Positions 1 to 5,821 of a stretch of 8,664 nt of DNA are shown in pieces. A model generated the notes under the pieces. That model was not told the DNA's origin. It saw only the letters and a program-made list of their open reading frames with translations, and searched no databases. The translations under genes and the position numbers were made by a program. Within the stretch, counting starts at the first letter, position 1. Every line of letters starts with the position of its first letter. Source of the stretch: Opitutia bacterium UBA5964 (lineage in GTDB: Bacteria > Verrucomicrobiota > Verrucomicrobiia > Opitutales > Coraliomargaritaceae); the NCBI GenBank assembly GCA_002430605.1, contig DJBY01000087.1, forward strand, positions 8,848 through 17,511, written 5' to 3'.

Positions 1-2
1 CC

Positions 3-1574
3 AAATTCAACACCGCGGATCACACCCTATTCGACCAGCACATCTTCGCACTCAATGGTGACGGCTGCCTGCAAGAAGGTGTCTCCAAGGAAGCGATCGC
101 ATTTGCCGGGCACAACCAGCTCGACAATCTCATCCTGATCTATGACTCCAATGACGTCACACTCGACGCAATGGCAACACAGTCGCAAAGCGAAGATGCC
201 GAAGCATACTTCATCTCCCAAAATTGGGACGCGATCACCATCGACGGCCACGACCTGACTGCAGTCAAGCAAGCCATCGCCCACGCCAAGTCCAACGACA
301 ATGGCAAGCCAACTGTCATCATCGCCAAGACCACCATCGGTAAAGGCATCCCTGAAGTCGCAGGCACCGCAGCGGGTCACGGCGAAGGCGGCGCAAAATT
401 CGCAGCCGAAGCACGCAAGGGCCTCGGTCTTCCCGAACAAGCATTCTACGTATCCCCTGAGGTCCGTGAACACTTCGCAGAAGTCGCTGCAGCCGGCAAG
501 GGCACATTCGAAGCATGGGAAGCGACTTACGCAGCATGGAGCGCAGCCAACCCAGCACTCGCAGCTGAGCTCGAAGGCCACGTCAAAGACGAAGTCCCTG
601 CCGATCTCGTCAACCGCATCCCTGAGTTCAAAGCCGACGAAGGTTCCGCAACACGCGCCTCTGGTGGTGTCGTCATTCAGTCCGTAGCGAAGGAAGTGCC
701 ACAGCTCATTACCGGTTCCGCTGACCTGTACGGTTCGACCAAGAACTACATCAAGGATGGCGGCGACTTTTCCGCTCAAAACTTCGCTGGTCGCAATATC
801 TGGTTCGGCATCCGCGAGCACGCAATGGGCTCGATCTGCAACGGTATCGCTTACGACGGCATCTTCCGTCCAAGCGGCGCGACGTTCCTCGTATTTGCTG
901 ACTACCTTCGCCCAGCGATCCGCCTCGCAGCTCTCGCAAAGCTTCCTGTGACTTACATCTTCACACACGACTCCGTCGGTGTCGGCGAAGACGGCCCAAC
1001 TCACCAGCCGGTCGAGACCGTCAGTGGCTTGCGCGTGATCCCGAATGTGGACGTCATCCGCCCATCCGATGCCGAGGAAACTGCAGCTGCCTTTGCCGCT
1101 GCCATGCTCCGCAAGGACGGCCCAACCGCTCTCATCCTGACTCGTCAAAATGTGCCCGCCAACCAAGGCGTCAGCGCAACCGACCGCCGCGAAGGCACAC
1201 TCAAGGGTGGCTACATCGCGAAGCAGGAAACAGGCGAGCTGAAGCTGATCATCATGGCAACCGGATCGGAAGTGCAGCACGCACTCGGCGCAGCCGAACA
1301 ACTAGGAGCAGGCGTTCGCGTCGTCTCCCTTCCTTGCTTCGAGCGTTTCGAACGTCAGTCAGCCGACTACATCGAAAGCGTCTTGCCTCTAAGTTGCACC
1401 AAGCGTGTTGCCGTTGAAGCAGGCGTCTCCAGCACATGGGGTAAGTATGTCGGTCTCGCCGGCAAGACTGTCTGCATCGATCGCTTCGGCATCTCTGCTC
1501 CAGGCGATACCGTCATGCTAGAGCTAGGCATGACAGCCGACAACGTCGCAGCCGTCGCCAAAGAACTACTCTAA
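3..1574 (+). CDS. tkt: Transketolase, 5'-truncated by the window edge
   Basis: This is a thiamine-diphosphate enzyme of the non-oxidative pentose phosphate pathway that moves two-carbon ketol units between sugar phosphates in the cytosol. The reading frame is open from base 3, so the true start lies upstream. The visible 523 residues compare with about 660 in the family, so roughly 140 N-terminal residues are missing. The ThDP motif GDG is at visible residues 19-21 and its partner Asn at 50 (in YDSND). The glycine- and histidine-rich segment GTAAGHGE follows near residue 120. The pyrimidine-binding domain has the catalytic Glu in GIREHAM (Glu at residue 272) and the conserved HDSVGVGEDGPTHQP block at about 322-336. 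The C-terminal domain is complete and ends in KELL before TAA. An internal ATG at 171 is not the start, because family-conserved sequence continues upstream of it. A strong terminator follows 22 bases after the stop, so it is the last gene of its transcript. Identification is secure; tktA/tktB type cannot be resolved. Confidence 0.97.
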   Translation, partial: KFNTADHTLFDQHIFALNGDGCLQEGVSKEAIAFAGHNQLDNLILIYDSNDVTLDAMATQSQSEDAEAYFISQNWDAITIDGHDLTAVKQAIAHAKSNDNGKPTVIIAKTTIGKGIPEVAGTAAGHGEGGAKFAAEARKGLGLPEQAFYVSPEVREHFAEVAAAGKGTFEAWEATYAAWSAANPALAAELEGHVKDEVPADLVNRIPEFKADEGSATRASGGVVIQSVAKEVPQLITGSADLYGSTKNYIKDGGDFSAQNFAGRNIWFGIREHAMGSICNGIAYDGIFRPSGATFLVFADYLRPAIRLAALAKLPVTYIFTHDSVGVGEDGPTHQPVETVSGLRVIPNVDVIRPSDAEETAAAFAAAMLRKDGPTALILTRQNVPANQGVSATDRREGTLKGGYIAKQETGELKLIIMATGSEVQHALGAAEQLGAGVRVVSLPCFERFERQSADYIESVLPLSCTKRVAVEAGVSSTWGKYVGLAGKTVCIDRFGISAPGDTVMLELGMTADNVAAVAKELL

Positions 1575-1596
1575 ACTGTAGTCATCATTTAATTAC

Positions 1597-1626
1597 AAAA
1601 GGCCGTCCACATGGGCGGCCTTTTTT
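1597..1626 (+). terminator. Intrinsic terminator of the transketolase gene
   Basis: An 8-bp GC-rich stem (1601-1608 with 1613-1620, one G-T pair) closes a 4-base ACAT loop and is followed by six T residues. Four A residues precede the stem, so the hairpin could lengthen by A-T pairs and may also work weakly on the minus strand. It begins 22 bases after the tkt stop codon. Confidence 0.9.
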
Positions 1627-1630
1627 GTGG

Positions 1631-1653
1631 TTCTTCGTCGATTCGTGGGAAAG
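1631..1653 (+). repeat. Left arm of a 23-bp inverted repeat
   Basis: This arm matches the reverse complement of 1890-1912 at 21 of 23 positions; the mismatches are at 1634 and 1644. The similarity continues outward through a T-tract on each side if one gap is allowed, so the arms may be up to about 32 bp. The left arm begins directly after the T-tract of the tkt terminator. Together the arms bound a 282-bp block holding the 40-bp tandem array, a layout like the terminal inverted repeats of a small non-autonomous element. No target-site duplication is evident. Confidence 0.75.
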
Positions 1654-1740
1654 TCTCGATCGAAATCGACAGACCGTTTCAACTAAGAAGCAACGGGTCC
1701 CTGACGGGGGTCTTGTTTGAGTCATTAACCGCCATAGGAG

Positions 1741-1885
1741 TGTGGGCGACTCGCCCACATTGATCCTATGTTGCGGCAAAGGAGGGCGACTCGCCCACAT
1801 TGATCCTATGTTGCGGCAAAGGAGGGCGACTCGTCCACGTTCATCCTGTGTTGCTGAAAGGAGGGCGAGTCGCCCTCCCTCCTTT
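1741..1885. repeat. Tandem array of 40-bp units with palindromic core
   Basis: Units begin at 1744, 1784, 1824 and 1863. The first two are identical over 40 bp, the third is diverged with one base deleted (39 bp), and the fourth is only a partial unit. Each begins with a 13-base palindrome around one central base (GGGCGACTCGCCC in units 1 and 2). At the first unit the palindrome extends to 9-bp arms (1741-1749 and 1751-1759). At the last it also has 9-bp arms (1860-1868 and 1870-1878), with the central base changed to G and the flanks changed to match. Each full unit also contains a short inverted pair of the ACAT/ATGT type. The compensated flanks suggest the inverted symmetry is maintained. 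A REP/BIME-like dispersed repeat is the nearest known category; function is unknown. Confidence 0.9.
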
Positions 1886-1889
1886 AGCC

Positions 1890-1912
1890 CTTTCCCACTA
1901 ATCGACGATGAA
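1890..1912 (-). repeat. Right arm of the 23-bp inverted repeat
   Basis: This is the partner of 1631-1653, with 21 of 23 bases complementary. Just outside it are six A residues (T on the minus strand) and then the copied tRNA-Gly 3' end. Both arms therefore abut the T-rich end of an RNA-gene-like sequence, which may be meaningful or may be chance. Confidence 0.75.
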
Positions 1913-1914
1913 CC

Positions 1915-1940
1915 TAAAAAATGGAGCGAGCAAAGAGGTT
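1915..1940 (-). repeat. Copy of the tRNA-Gly 3' end (direct repeat)
   Basis: These 26 bases repeat 2082-2107 with one mismatch (A at 1932, G at 2099). The shared part covers the last 19 bases of the tRNA-Gly gene, including the encoded CCA and discriminator base, plus the adjoining A/T run. The copy lies 167 bp downstream of the tRNA in its direction of transcription. Duplicated tRNA 3' ends commonly mark att sites of integrated elements. Here only 141 bp lies between the copies and no integrase is in the window, so a remnant or local duplication is equally possible. Confidence 0.85.
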
Positions 1941-2038
1941 GCCTGAGGCTGCGCTCACTGCTACGCAGCGACCAAAGGTCGGGCCATCTCCGCACGCTGC
2001 GCGTGCTCCGTCAAACTCTCCGGAGAGTTCTCACCTCT
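1934..2038. other. Cluster of four hairpins closed by an outer stem
   Basis: Four inverted repeats follow one another: 1948-1953 with 1964-1969 (GCTGCG/CGCAGC), 1970-1973 with 1977-1980 (GACC/GGTC), 1992-1997 with 2001-2006 (GCACGC/GCGTGC), and a perfect 16-bp palindrome at 2014-2029. An outer pair AGAGGT (1934-1939) and ACCTCT (2033-2038) can close the group into a multibranch fold. On the minus strand the group ends in the copied tRNA 3' end followed by six T residues, so a short structured RNA read on that strand is conceivable. It matches no RNA family I can name, and no promoter for it is evident. Confidence 0.55.
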
Positions 2039-2051
2039 GCATGGTTGCAAT

Positions 2052-2082
2052 AAAAAAACCCCGGTCGTTTAGACCGGGGTTT
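2052..2082 (-). terminator. Intrinsic terminator downstream of tRNA-Gly
   Basis: An 11-bp perfect stem (2056-2066 with 2072-2082) has a 5-base loop. Read on the minus strand it ends in a seven-base T-tract (2058-2052). It lies 6 bases past the tRNA CCA end. On the plus strand the hairpin is followed by TTTA and a run of A, so termination in that direction should be weaker. Confidence 0.9.
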
Positions 2083-2164
<82 letters not shown>

Positions 2165-2186
2165 TTGTTGGAAGAAGTCGCAGAGA

Positions 2187-2211
2187 ATTCTAAATTAGCG
2201 CCTGCTGTCAA
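2187..2211 (-). promoter_or_regulatory. Possible promoter of tRNA-Gly
   Basis: On the minus strand a perfect TTGACA (2211-2206) is followed by TAGAAT (2192-2187), about 22 bases before the tRNA 5' end. The two boxes are only 13 bp apart, shorter than the usual 16-18, so this is tentative. Transcription from upstream is the alternative. Confidence 0.3.
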
Positions 2212-2228
2212 TGCGTTTTCAAATAAAA

Positions 2229-3095
2229 TTACTCTCCGAGATCTAAATCAATCGTCCACTTGCGGCGCACCGTGTCAGGTAATGCGACGAGGTTGTTGTC
2301 ACGCAGCGAAGCGGCGAGTTCATCGCTGAACAAGACACGCAGCACTTCCTTGACCCGCTCCTCGTCGCGCTTTTTGTAGGCGACATAGAAAGCCAAACGA
2401 ATCGGGTAGTCGCCATAATGCACATTATCGTCCGTAGGACTAAATGCGGGGCCATCTACCTCACTAGAAATCATCAGTGCTTTGACTTTTTCACTCTTCG
2501 GCAAACGTGGCAAAATCGCGATCGAAGCGGCATCAGACAACAGTACGCCTTCAACCTCGGAATCTTTCACTGAAGCCACAGTCGTCTTCATCTGCCCACC
2601 GCGGAGGACGGAAAATTTAAATAATTCGAGCGATATACTTTTATCGTTTTGCCCAGCCAATGTTTTAATCGAACGACTACCCCAACCGGAGAGACCTAAG
2701 TCGCCCCATGTGGTGTAGTTGGATTCCTCATCCGAGCCAAAAATACCACCGAGGCCAGCTAGACTGATCTCATTAATCGGATTACTTTGATTGACCGCAA
2801 TCACAGCAAAATCATATGCGAAAGGAAAAACCTGAAACTCGTCACGCGGCACATCCGTATCTTTCGGTACCGCGATAATCGCCAAATCGATTTCATCCGA
2901 GCGCAGACGCTCCAACGCCGGCAAACTACCAATGCTATCAACCTTGAATTCTACCGAATGTTCCTCTCCATAGGCTTGAAGCGGCTCAACGATAAAGTCT
3001 GCCAAGAGGTCGGAAGCAGCAATACGGACTTGTTTGGCACTCGCGGGTGCCACCGCAGCGGCAACCAAAAGGGGAAGTAGGAGGCGTGAAAGCAT
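2229..3095 (-). CDS. Secreted PstS-like substrate-binding protein
   Basis: This 288-residue protein starts with a hydrophobic signal peptide (residues 1-20, predicted cut after ASA), so the mature protein should be periplasmic. The rest resembles the phosphate-type periplasmic binding fold. Family-like segments include IGSLPALERLRSDEIDLAII at about 55-74, corresponding to the PstS IGSG...D region, and a GIFGSDEES...TTWGDLG segment at about 117-133, matching the IF...W.DLG motif. The usual Gly/Ser/Thr-rich anion loop GSGT is not conserved (GQNDKSIS at about 148-155), so phosphate may not be the ligand. No ABC permease or ATPase gene is adjacent. It follows the NtrC-like gene on the same strand after a 162-bp gap and precedes tRNA-Gly. 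The ATG was chosen because it gives a full signal peptide; no Shine-Dalgarno precedes it. The fold assignment is good; the ligand is unknown. Confidence 0.8.
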   Translation of the reverse strand: MLSRLLLPLLVAAAVAPASAKQVRIAASDLLADFIVEPLQAYGEEHSVEFKVDSIGSLPALERLRSDEIDLAIIAVPKDTDVPRDEFQVFPFAYDFAVIAVNQSNPINEISLAGLGGIFGSDEESNYTTWGDLGLSGWGSRSIKTLAGQNDKSISLELFKFSVLRGGQMKTTVASVKDSEVEGVLLSDAASIAILPRLPKSEKVKALMISSEVDGPAFSPTDDNVHYGDYPIRLAFYVAYKKRDEERVKEVLRVLFSDELAASLRDNNLVALPDTVRRKWTIDLDLGE

Positions 3096-3115
3096 AAGTT
3101 AAGTGGGCTTTAAAA

Positions 3116-3121
3116 AGTATA
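3116..3121 (-). promoter_or_regulatory. Possible -10 box for the binding-protein gene
   Basis: TATACT on the minus strand lies about 20 bases before the ATG, which would give a very short leader. No convincing -35 box lies 16-18 bp upstream, so an activator or another sigma factor may be needed, or the match may be chance. Confidence 0.25.
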
Positions 3122-3148
3122 AAATGAGATAAGTGGGGGTTCTGATAT

Positions 3149-3188
3149 GTCAGCCGCCACCTTAAGCAGAGTCAAACTCTAAGCTGAC
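3149..3188. other. Inverted repeat between regulator and binding-protein genes
   Basis: GTCAGC (3149-3154) pairs with GCTGAC (3183-3188), and within it AGAGT (3168-3172) pairs with ACTCT (3176-3180) across a 3-base loop. There is no T-tract, so it is not a typical terminator. Its place upstream of the binding-protein start would suit an operator or a transcript-end structure for the regulator gene. Assignment is speculative. Confidence 0.3.
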
Positions 3189-3257
3189 TGACAATTGGCC
3201 ACAGATTGAATGGCAAGTGGGGGGCAGATTCTTGTTAGCGAAGCGGTCATCCATACT

Positions 3258-4625
3258 CTATTTCTGAACGTCCAACTCTGGCCACTGGATGAGCTTACGA
3301 TGCAAGGTTCGACGACTAATCCCCATTAAATCGGCCGCCCGGGTGCGATTGCCACTGGCTTTGATCAGCGCATTGCGCAGCAAACGCTTCTCATTCTCTT
3401 CCTTGCTCAAAGTCGAACTAGACACCACTGACTCTAGCAACCGTGAGTCGCCCTCCTCCAGCTGATACTTGAGATCGAGATCATACTCCGTCACTTCGCT
3501 GCCGCGCTTGAGCACGACGTTATTCTCACAAAAATTACGCAGTTCACGAATATTCCCGGGCCAGCGATACGCGCGGAGCACTTCAAGTGCACCGGCTGTC
3601 AAACGGACTGGTGCCACAGCATTCTCTTCGCTAAATTCCTTTATATAGTGATTCAGCAAGATAATCATATCCTCCTGCCGATCACGCAACGCTGGCAAAT
3701 GAATCGTCACGACATTGAGCCGATAAAGCAGATCTTCGCGAAACTCGCCGCTCTTCGACATCTCGGTCAAATTACGATTGGTCGCGCAAACCAAGCGCAC
3801 ATCGACTTTAACCGGCGTGGAACTGCCCAAGCGCTCAAAGCTGCGCGTCTCTAGGAAGCGCAACAATTTCACCTGTGTGGACGCATCGATCTCGCCTATT
3901 TCATCCAAAAACAAGGTGCCGCCGTCTGCCGCTTCGAAGCGCCCAATGCGCCGTTCGGTCGCGCCAGTAAACGCACCTTTCTCATGCCCAAACAGTTCAC
4001 TCTCGAGCAAATTCGCCGCCAAGGCCGCGCAATGCACCGGCACGAAGGGCTCACGCGCACGGGTGCTGTTCTGGTGAATCGCCTGCGCAATCAGCTCCTT
4101 GCCAGTGCCAGTCTCGCCTTCGAGCAGGACAGTCGCCCTCGACGGCGCGACGAGTTTGACCTTATCCAACACATCGGTGAGCCCAGGCGAATTACCGACG
4201 ATCCCTGAGAAACTGTATTTCTTATCCAAACGCTCATGCAGCACCACATTCTCCGCCTCAATCGTGCGCGACTGCAGCGCTCGCTTAATAATAATCTCAA
4301 GCTTCTCCAAGCTCACTGGCTTAATCAAAAAGTCAAAGGCGCCGCGACGCATCGCTTCGACTGCGGTTTCCACATTGCCATAAGCGGTCATCATGATGCA
4401 GATCGGGCGATTCGGCAGTTTAATGGCGTGATCGATCACTTTCAGGCCGGACTTACCCGCCATTCGTAGGTCGGTCAAAATTACGTCAAACGTCTCCGCT
4501 TCCATCAAATTAAACGCCTCCGCCGCTCCAGAAGCCATATAGACCTCGTAGTCGTCTTCCAAAGCCAGACTCAGGCCCTCACGGGTGTTTTTCTCATCAT
4601 CTACAATTAAGATCGTTGCGGGCAT
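3258..4625 (-). CDS. Sigma-54-dependent NtrC-family response regulator
   Basis: This 455-residue protein has the three classical parts of an NtrC-type activator. The receiver domain (residues 4-118) has the acidic pair at 9-10, phospho-acceptor Asp52 (LTDLRM) and Lys102 (LIKP). The AAA+ domain (about 141-370) has Walker A GETGTGKE at 170-177, the sigma-54 contact loop GAFTGA at 217-222, Walker B GGTLFLDE at 235-242, and RWPGNIREL at 354-362. A Fis-type helix-turn-helix follows at about 418-446 (NRTRAADLMGISRRTLHRK). All key residues are intact, so it should use ATP to open sigma-54 promoters when phosphorylated. I start it at the ATG at 4625, where the receiver fold begins; the frame stays open to 4820, but that stretch overlaps moxR and is not receiver-like. 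No Shine-Dalgarno is visible. No histidine kinase is nearby, so its signal partner is unknown. It is divergent from moxR and upstream of the binding-protein gene. Confidence 0.95.
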   Translation of the reverse strand: MPATILIVDDEKNTREGLSLALEDDYEVYMASGAAEAFNLMEAETFDVILTDLRMAGKSGLKVIDHAIKLPNRPICIMMTAYGNVETAVEAMRRGAFDFLIKPVSLEKLEIIIKRALQSRTIEAENVVLHERLDKKYSFSGIVGNSPGLTDVLDKVKLVAPSRATVLLEGETGTGKELIAQAIHQNSTRAREPFVPVHCAALAANLLESELFGHEKGAFTGATERRIGRFEAADGGTLFLDEIGEIDASTQVKLLRFLETRSFERLGSSTPVKVDVRLVCATNRNLTEMSKSGEFREDLLYRLNVVTIHLPALRDRQEDMIILLNHYIKEFSEENAVAPVRLTAGALEVLRAYRWPGNIRELRNFCENNVVLKRGSEVTEYDLDLKYQLEEGDSRLLESVVSSSTLSKEENEKRLLRNALIKASGNRTRAADLMGISRRTLHRKLIQWPELDVQK

Positions 4626-4627
4626 GT

Positions 4628-4657
4628 GAGACAATAAGGCACAACTTATGTTAAAAT
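4628..4657 (+). promoter_or_regulatory. Possible promoter of the moxR-bat operon
   Basis: An extended -10 element TGTTAAAAT (4649-4657) lies 18 bp after GAGACA (4628-4633, four of six bases of the -35 consensus). It would give a leader of about 80 bases before the moxR ATG at 4747. It lies in the 121-bp region shared with the divergent regulator gene. This is a consensus match by eye only. Confidence 0.3.
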
Positions 4658-4746
4658 GCAATTTCTCAATATTTTCTATGAAACCTCTTGCGCCATGGTT
4701 TGTCATTGATCTCCTGCCGTTAGACGTTTTTTCCATTTTTACAACT

Positions 4747-5748
4747 ATGAGTACAGAATACGCGACTACCACACCCCCCTCCAACGAAGCCCTCGAAGCC
4801 GCGACTGCGTGGATCCCCACATTGCGTCAAGAGATCGGCCGTGTCATCGTCGGCCAACACTATCTAGTCGACCGCCTACTGGTCGGCTTACTCGCCAACG
4901 GACACGTGCTGCTCGAAGGCGTACCAGGCCTCGCTAAGACCTTGAGCATTCGCACCCTCGCCACTGCCACCGATGCCGACTTTAAGCGCATCCAGTTCAC
5001 CCCCGATCTATTGCCAGCCGACGTCATCGGCACGCTGATCTACAGCCCAAAGGATAGCACCTTTCATACGCGCAAGGGTCCCATCTTCGCCAACCTCGTG
5101 CTGGCCGACGAAATTAACCGCGCGCCCGCCAAGGTGCAAAGTGCGCTGCTCGAGGCGATGCAGGAGCATCAAGTGACAATCGGCGACACCACATACCCGC
5201 TGCCCGAGCCATTCCTAGTGCTCGCCACCGAGAATCCGATCGACCAAGAAGGCACCTACCCGCTGCCCGAAGCACAGGTTGACCGCTTTATGCTCAAGCT
5301 CAAAGTCGGCTACCCGAGCAAAGCCGAAGAGCGCGAGATCCTCGACCGTATGGCTTCGACCAATCCGAATCTAAGCGTCGATGCAGTCACCACCCTCGAT
5401 GACATCCGTGAGGCGCGTAAATACGTCAACGATGTGTTCGTCGACCCCAAGATCCGCGACTACATCGTCGATCTGATCCTCGCCACACGTAACCCAGAAG
5501 ATTTCAACCTCAAGCTCGGTCAGTACATCCAGTTCGGAGCCAGCCCGCGCGCCACCATCAGCCTCACCCTCGCCGCCAAGGCATGGGCGCTGATGCAAGG
5601 TCGCTCCTACGTGATCCCACAAGACATCAAGGAAATCGGCATGGATGTGCTGCGTCACCGCGTGATCCCCAGCTACGAGGCCGAAGCCGAAGAGATTACC
5701 AGCGAAGATTTGATCGCATCGATTTTCGACGCCGTGCCAGTGCCTTAA
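4747..5748 (+). CDS. moxR: MoxR-family AAA+ ATPase
   Basis: This 333-residue cytosolic ATPase belongs to the MoxR branch of AAA+ proteins, which act as chaperones with von Willebrand A partners. With Met1 at 4747, Walker A GVPGLAKT is at residues 58-65, Walker B LVLADEIN at 117-124, sensor 1 LATENP at 159-164, and sensor 2 GASPRA at 264-269. EAMQEHQVT and EGTYPLPEAQVDRF, both typical of the family, are present. The length is standard. The frame is open upstream, with in-frame ATGs at 4648 and 4678, but residues before MSTEYA are not family-like. No start has a Shine-Dalgarno, so the exact N-terminus is uncertain. The next genes are its usual DUF58 and Bat partners, 73 bp downstream. It is divergent from the NtrC-like regulator. 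Confidence 0.95.
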   Translation: MSTEYATTTPPSNEALEAATAWIPTLRQEIGRVIVGQHYLVDRLLVGLLANGHVLLEGVPGLAKTLSIRTLATATDADFKRIQFTPDLLPADVIGTLIYSPKDSTFHTRKGPIFANLVLADEINRAPAKVQSALLEAMQEHQVTIGDTTYPLPEPFLVLATENPIDQEGTYPLPEAQVDRFMLKLKVGYPSKAEEREILDRMASTNPNLSVDAVTTLDDIREARKYVNDVFVDPKIRDYIVDLILATRNPEDFNLKLGQYIQFGASPRATISLTLAAKAWALMQGRSYVIPQDIKEIGMDVLRHRVIPSYEAEAEEITSEDLIASIFDAVPVP

Positions 5749-5752
5749 AAAC

Positions 5753-5812
5753 AATTAGGAATTAGGATTTTCCCACTGTTCTACTTTCCGACTTTTCCAC
5801 TTTCCTACTTTT
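5753..5812. repeat. Short tandem repeats in the moxR-DUF58 spacer
   Basis: Two kinds of tandem repeat fill the spacer. AATTAGG occurs twice in a row (5753-5766). Then five consecutive 8-bp units run from 5773 to 5812, with a consensus close to CYACTTTY. The tract is pyrimidine-rich on the plus strand and ends in the T/A run just before the DUF58 start. No hairpin terminator is seen here, so the operon may continue through it. Confidence 0.7.
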
Positions 5813-5821
5813 TAAAAAAAA

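Larger units (their letters stand above)
1627..2051. other. Gene-free convergent interval rich in repeats
   Basis: This 425-bp stretch lies between the tkt terminator (plus) and the tRNA-Gly terminator (minus), so two transcription units converge on it. I see no credible gene. The open frames crossing it run through a 40-bp tandem array whose period is not a multiple of three, and they encode repetitive Arg/Ser/Pro-rich sequence with no domain. It contains the inverted-repeat pair, the tandem array, the tRNA-end copy and the hairpin cluster listed separately. The part from 1654 to 1740 has no recognisable content beyond short imperfect palindromes. Confidence 0.8.

Noticed and set aside
27..1301. 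A 424-codon open frame antisense to transketolase
   Set aside because: It is Cys-rich, has no recognisable domain and exists because the codon pattern of the conserved transketolase leaves few stops on the other strand.
1741..1885. CRISPR array
   Set aside because: The units are contiguous 40-bp tandem copies with no unique spacers between them, and no cas gene is present.
1585..1995. A 136-codon minus-strand frame across the repeat region
   Set aside because: It reads through a terminator hairpin, the 40-bp array in shifting frames and the hairpin cluster; the product is Arg/Ser/Leu-rich repeat translation with no start signal.
3211..3226. Sigma-54-like TGGCA...GCA on the plus strand
   Set aside because: The -12 part lacks TT and the only downstream sequence on that strand is the antisense 3' end of the regulator gene.
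4637..4653. Sigma-54-like AGGCAC...ATGT upstream of moxR
   Set aside because: The -24 half is fair but the -12 half does not match TTGC, so it is below what I would call a site.
4626..4820. N-terminal extension of the NtrC-like protein
   Set aside because: The extra 65 residues are antisense to the moxR start, are not receiver-like, and the receiver domain begins cleanly at the ATG at 4625.
5371..5754. A 127-codon antisense frame inside moxR, and similar ones inside the Bat genes
   Set aside because: They shadow conserved coding sequence, have no domain and no ribosome binding site.
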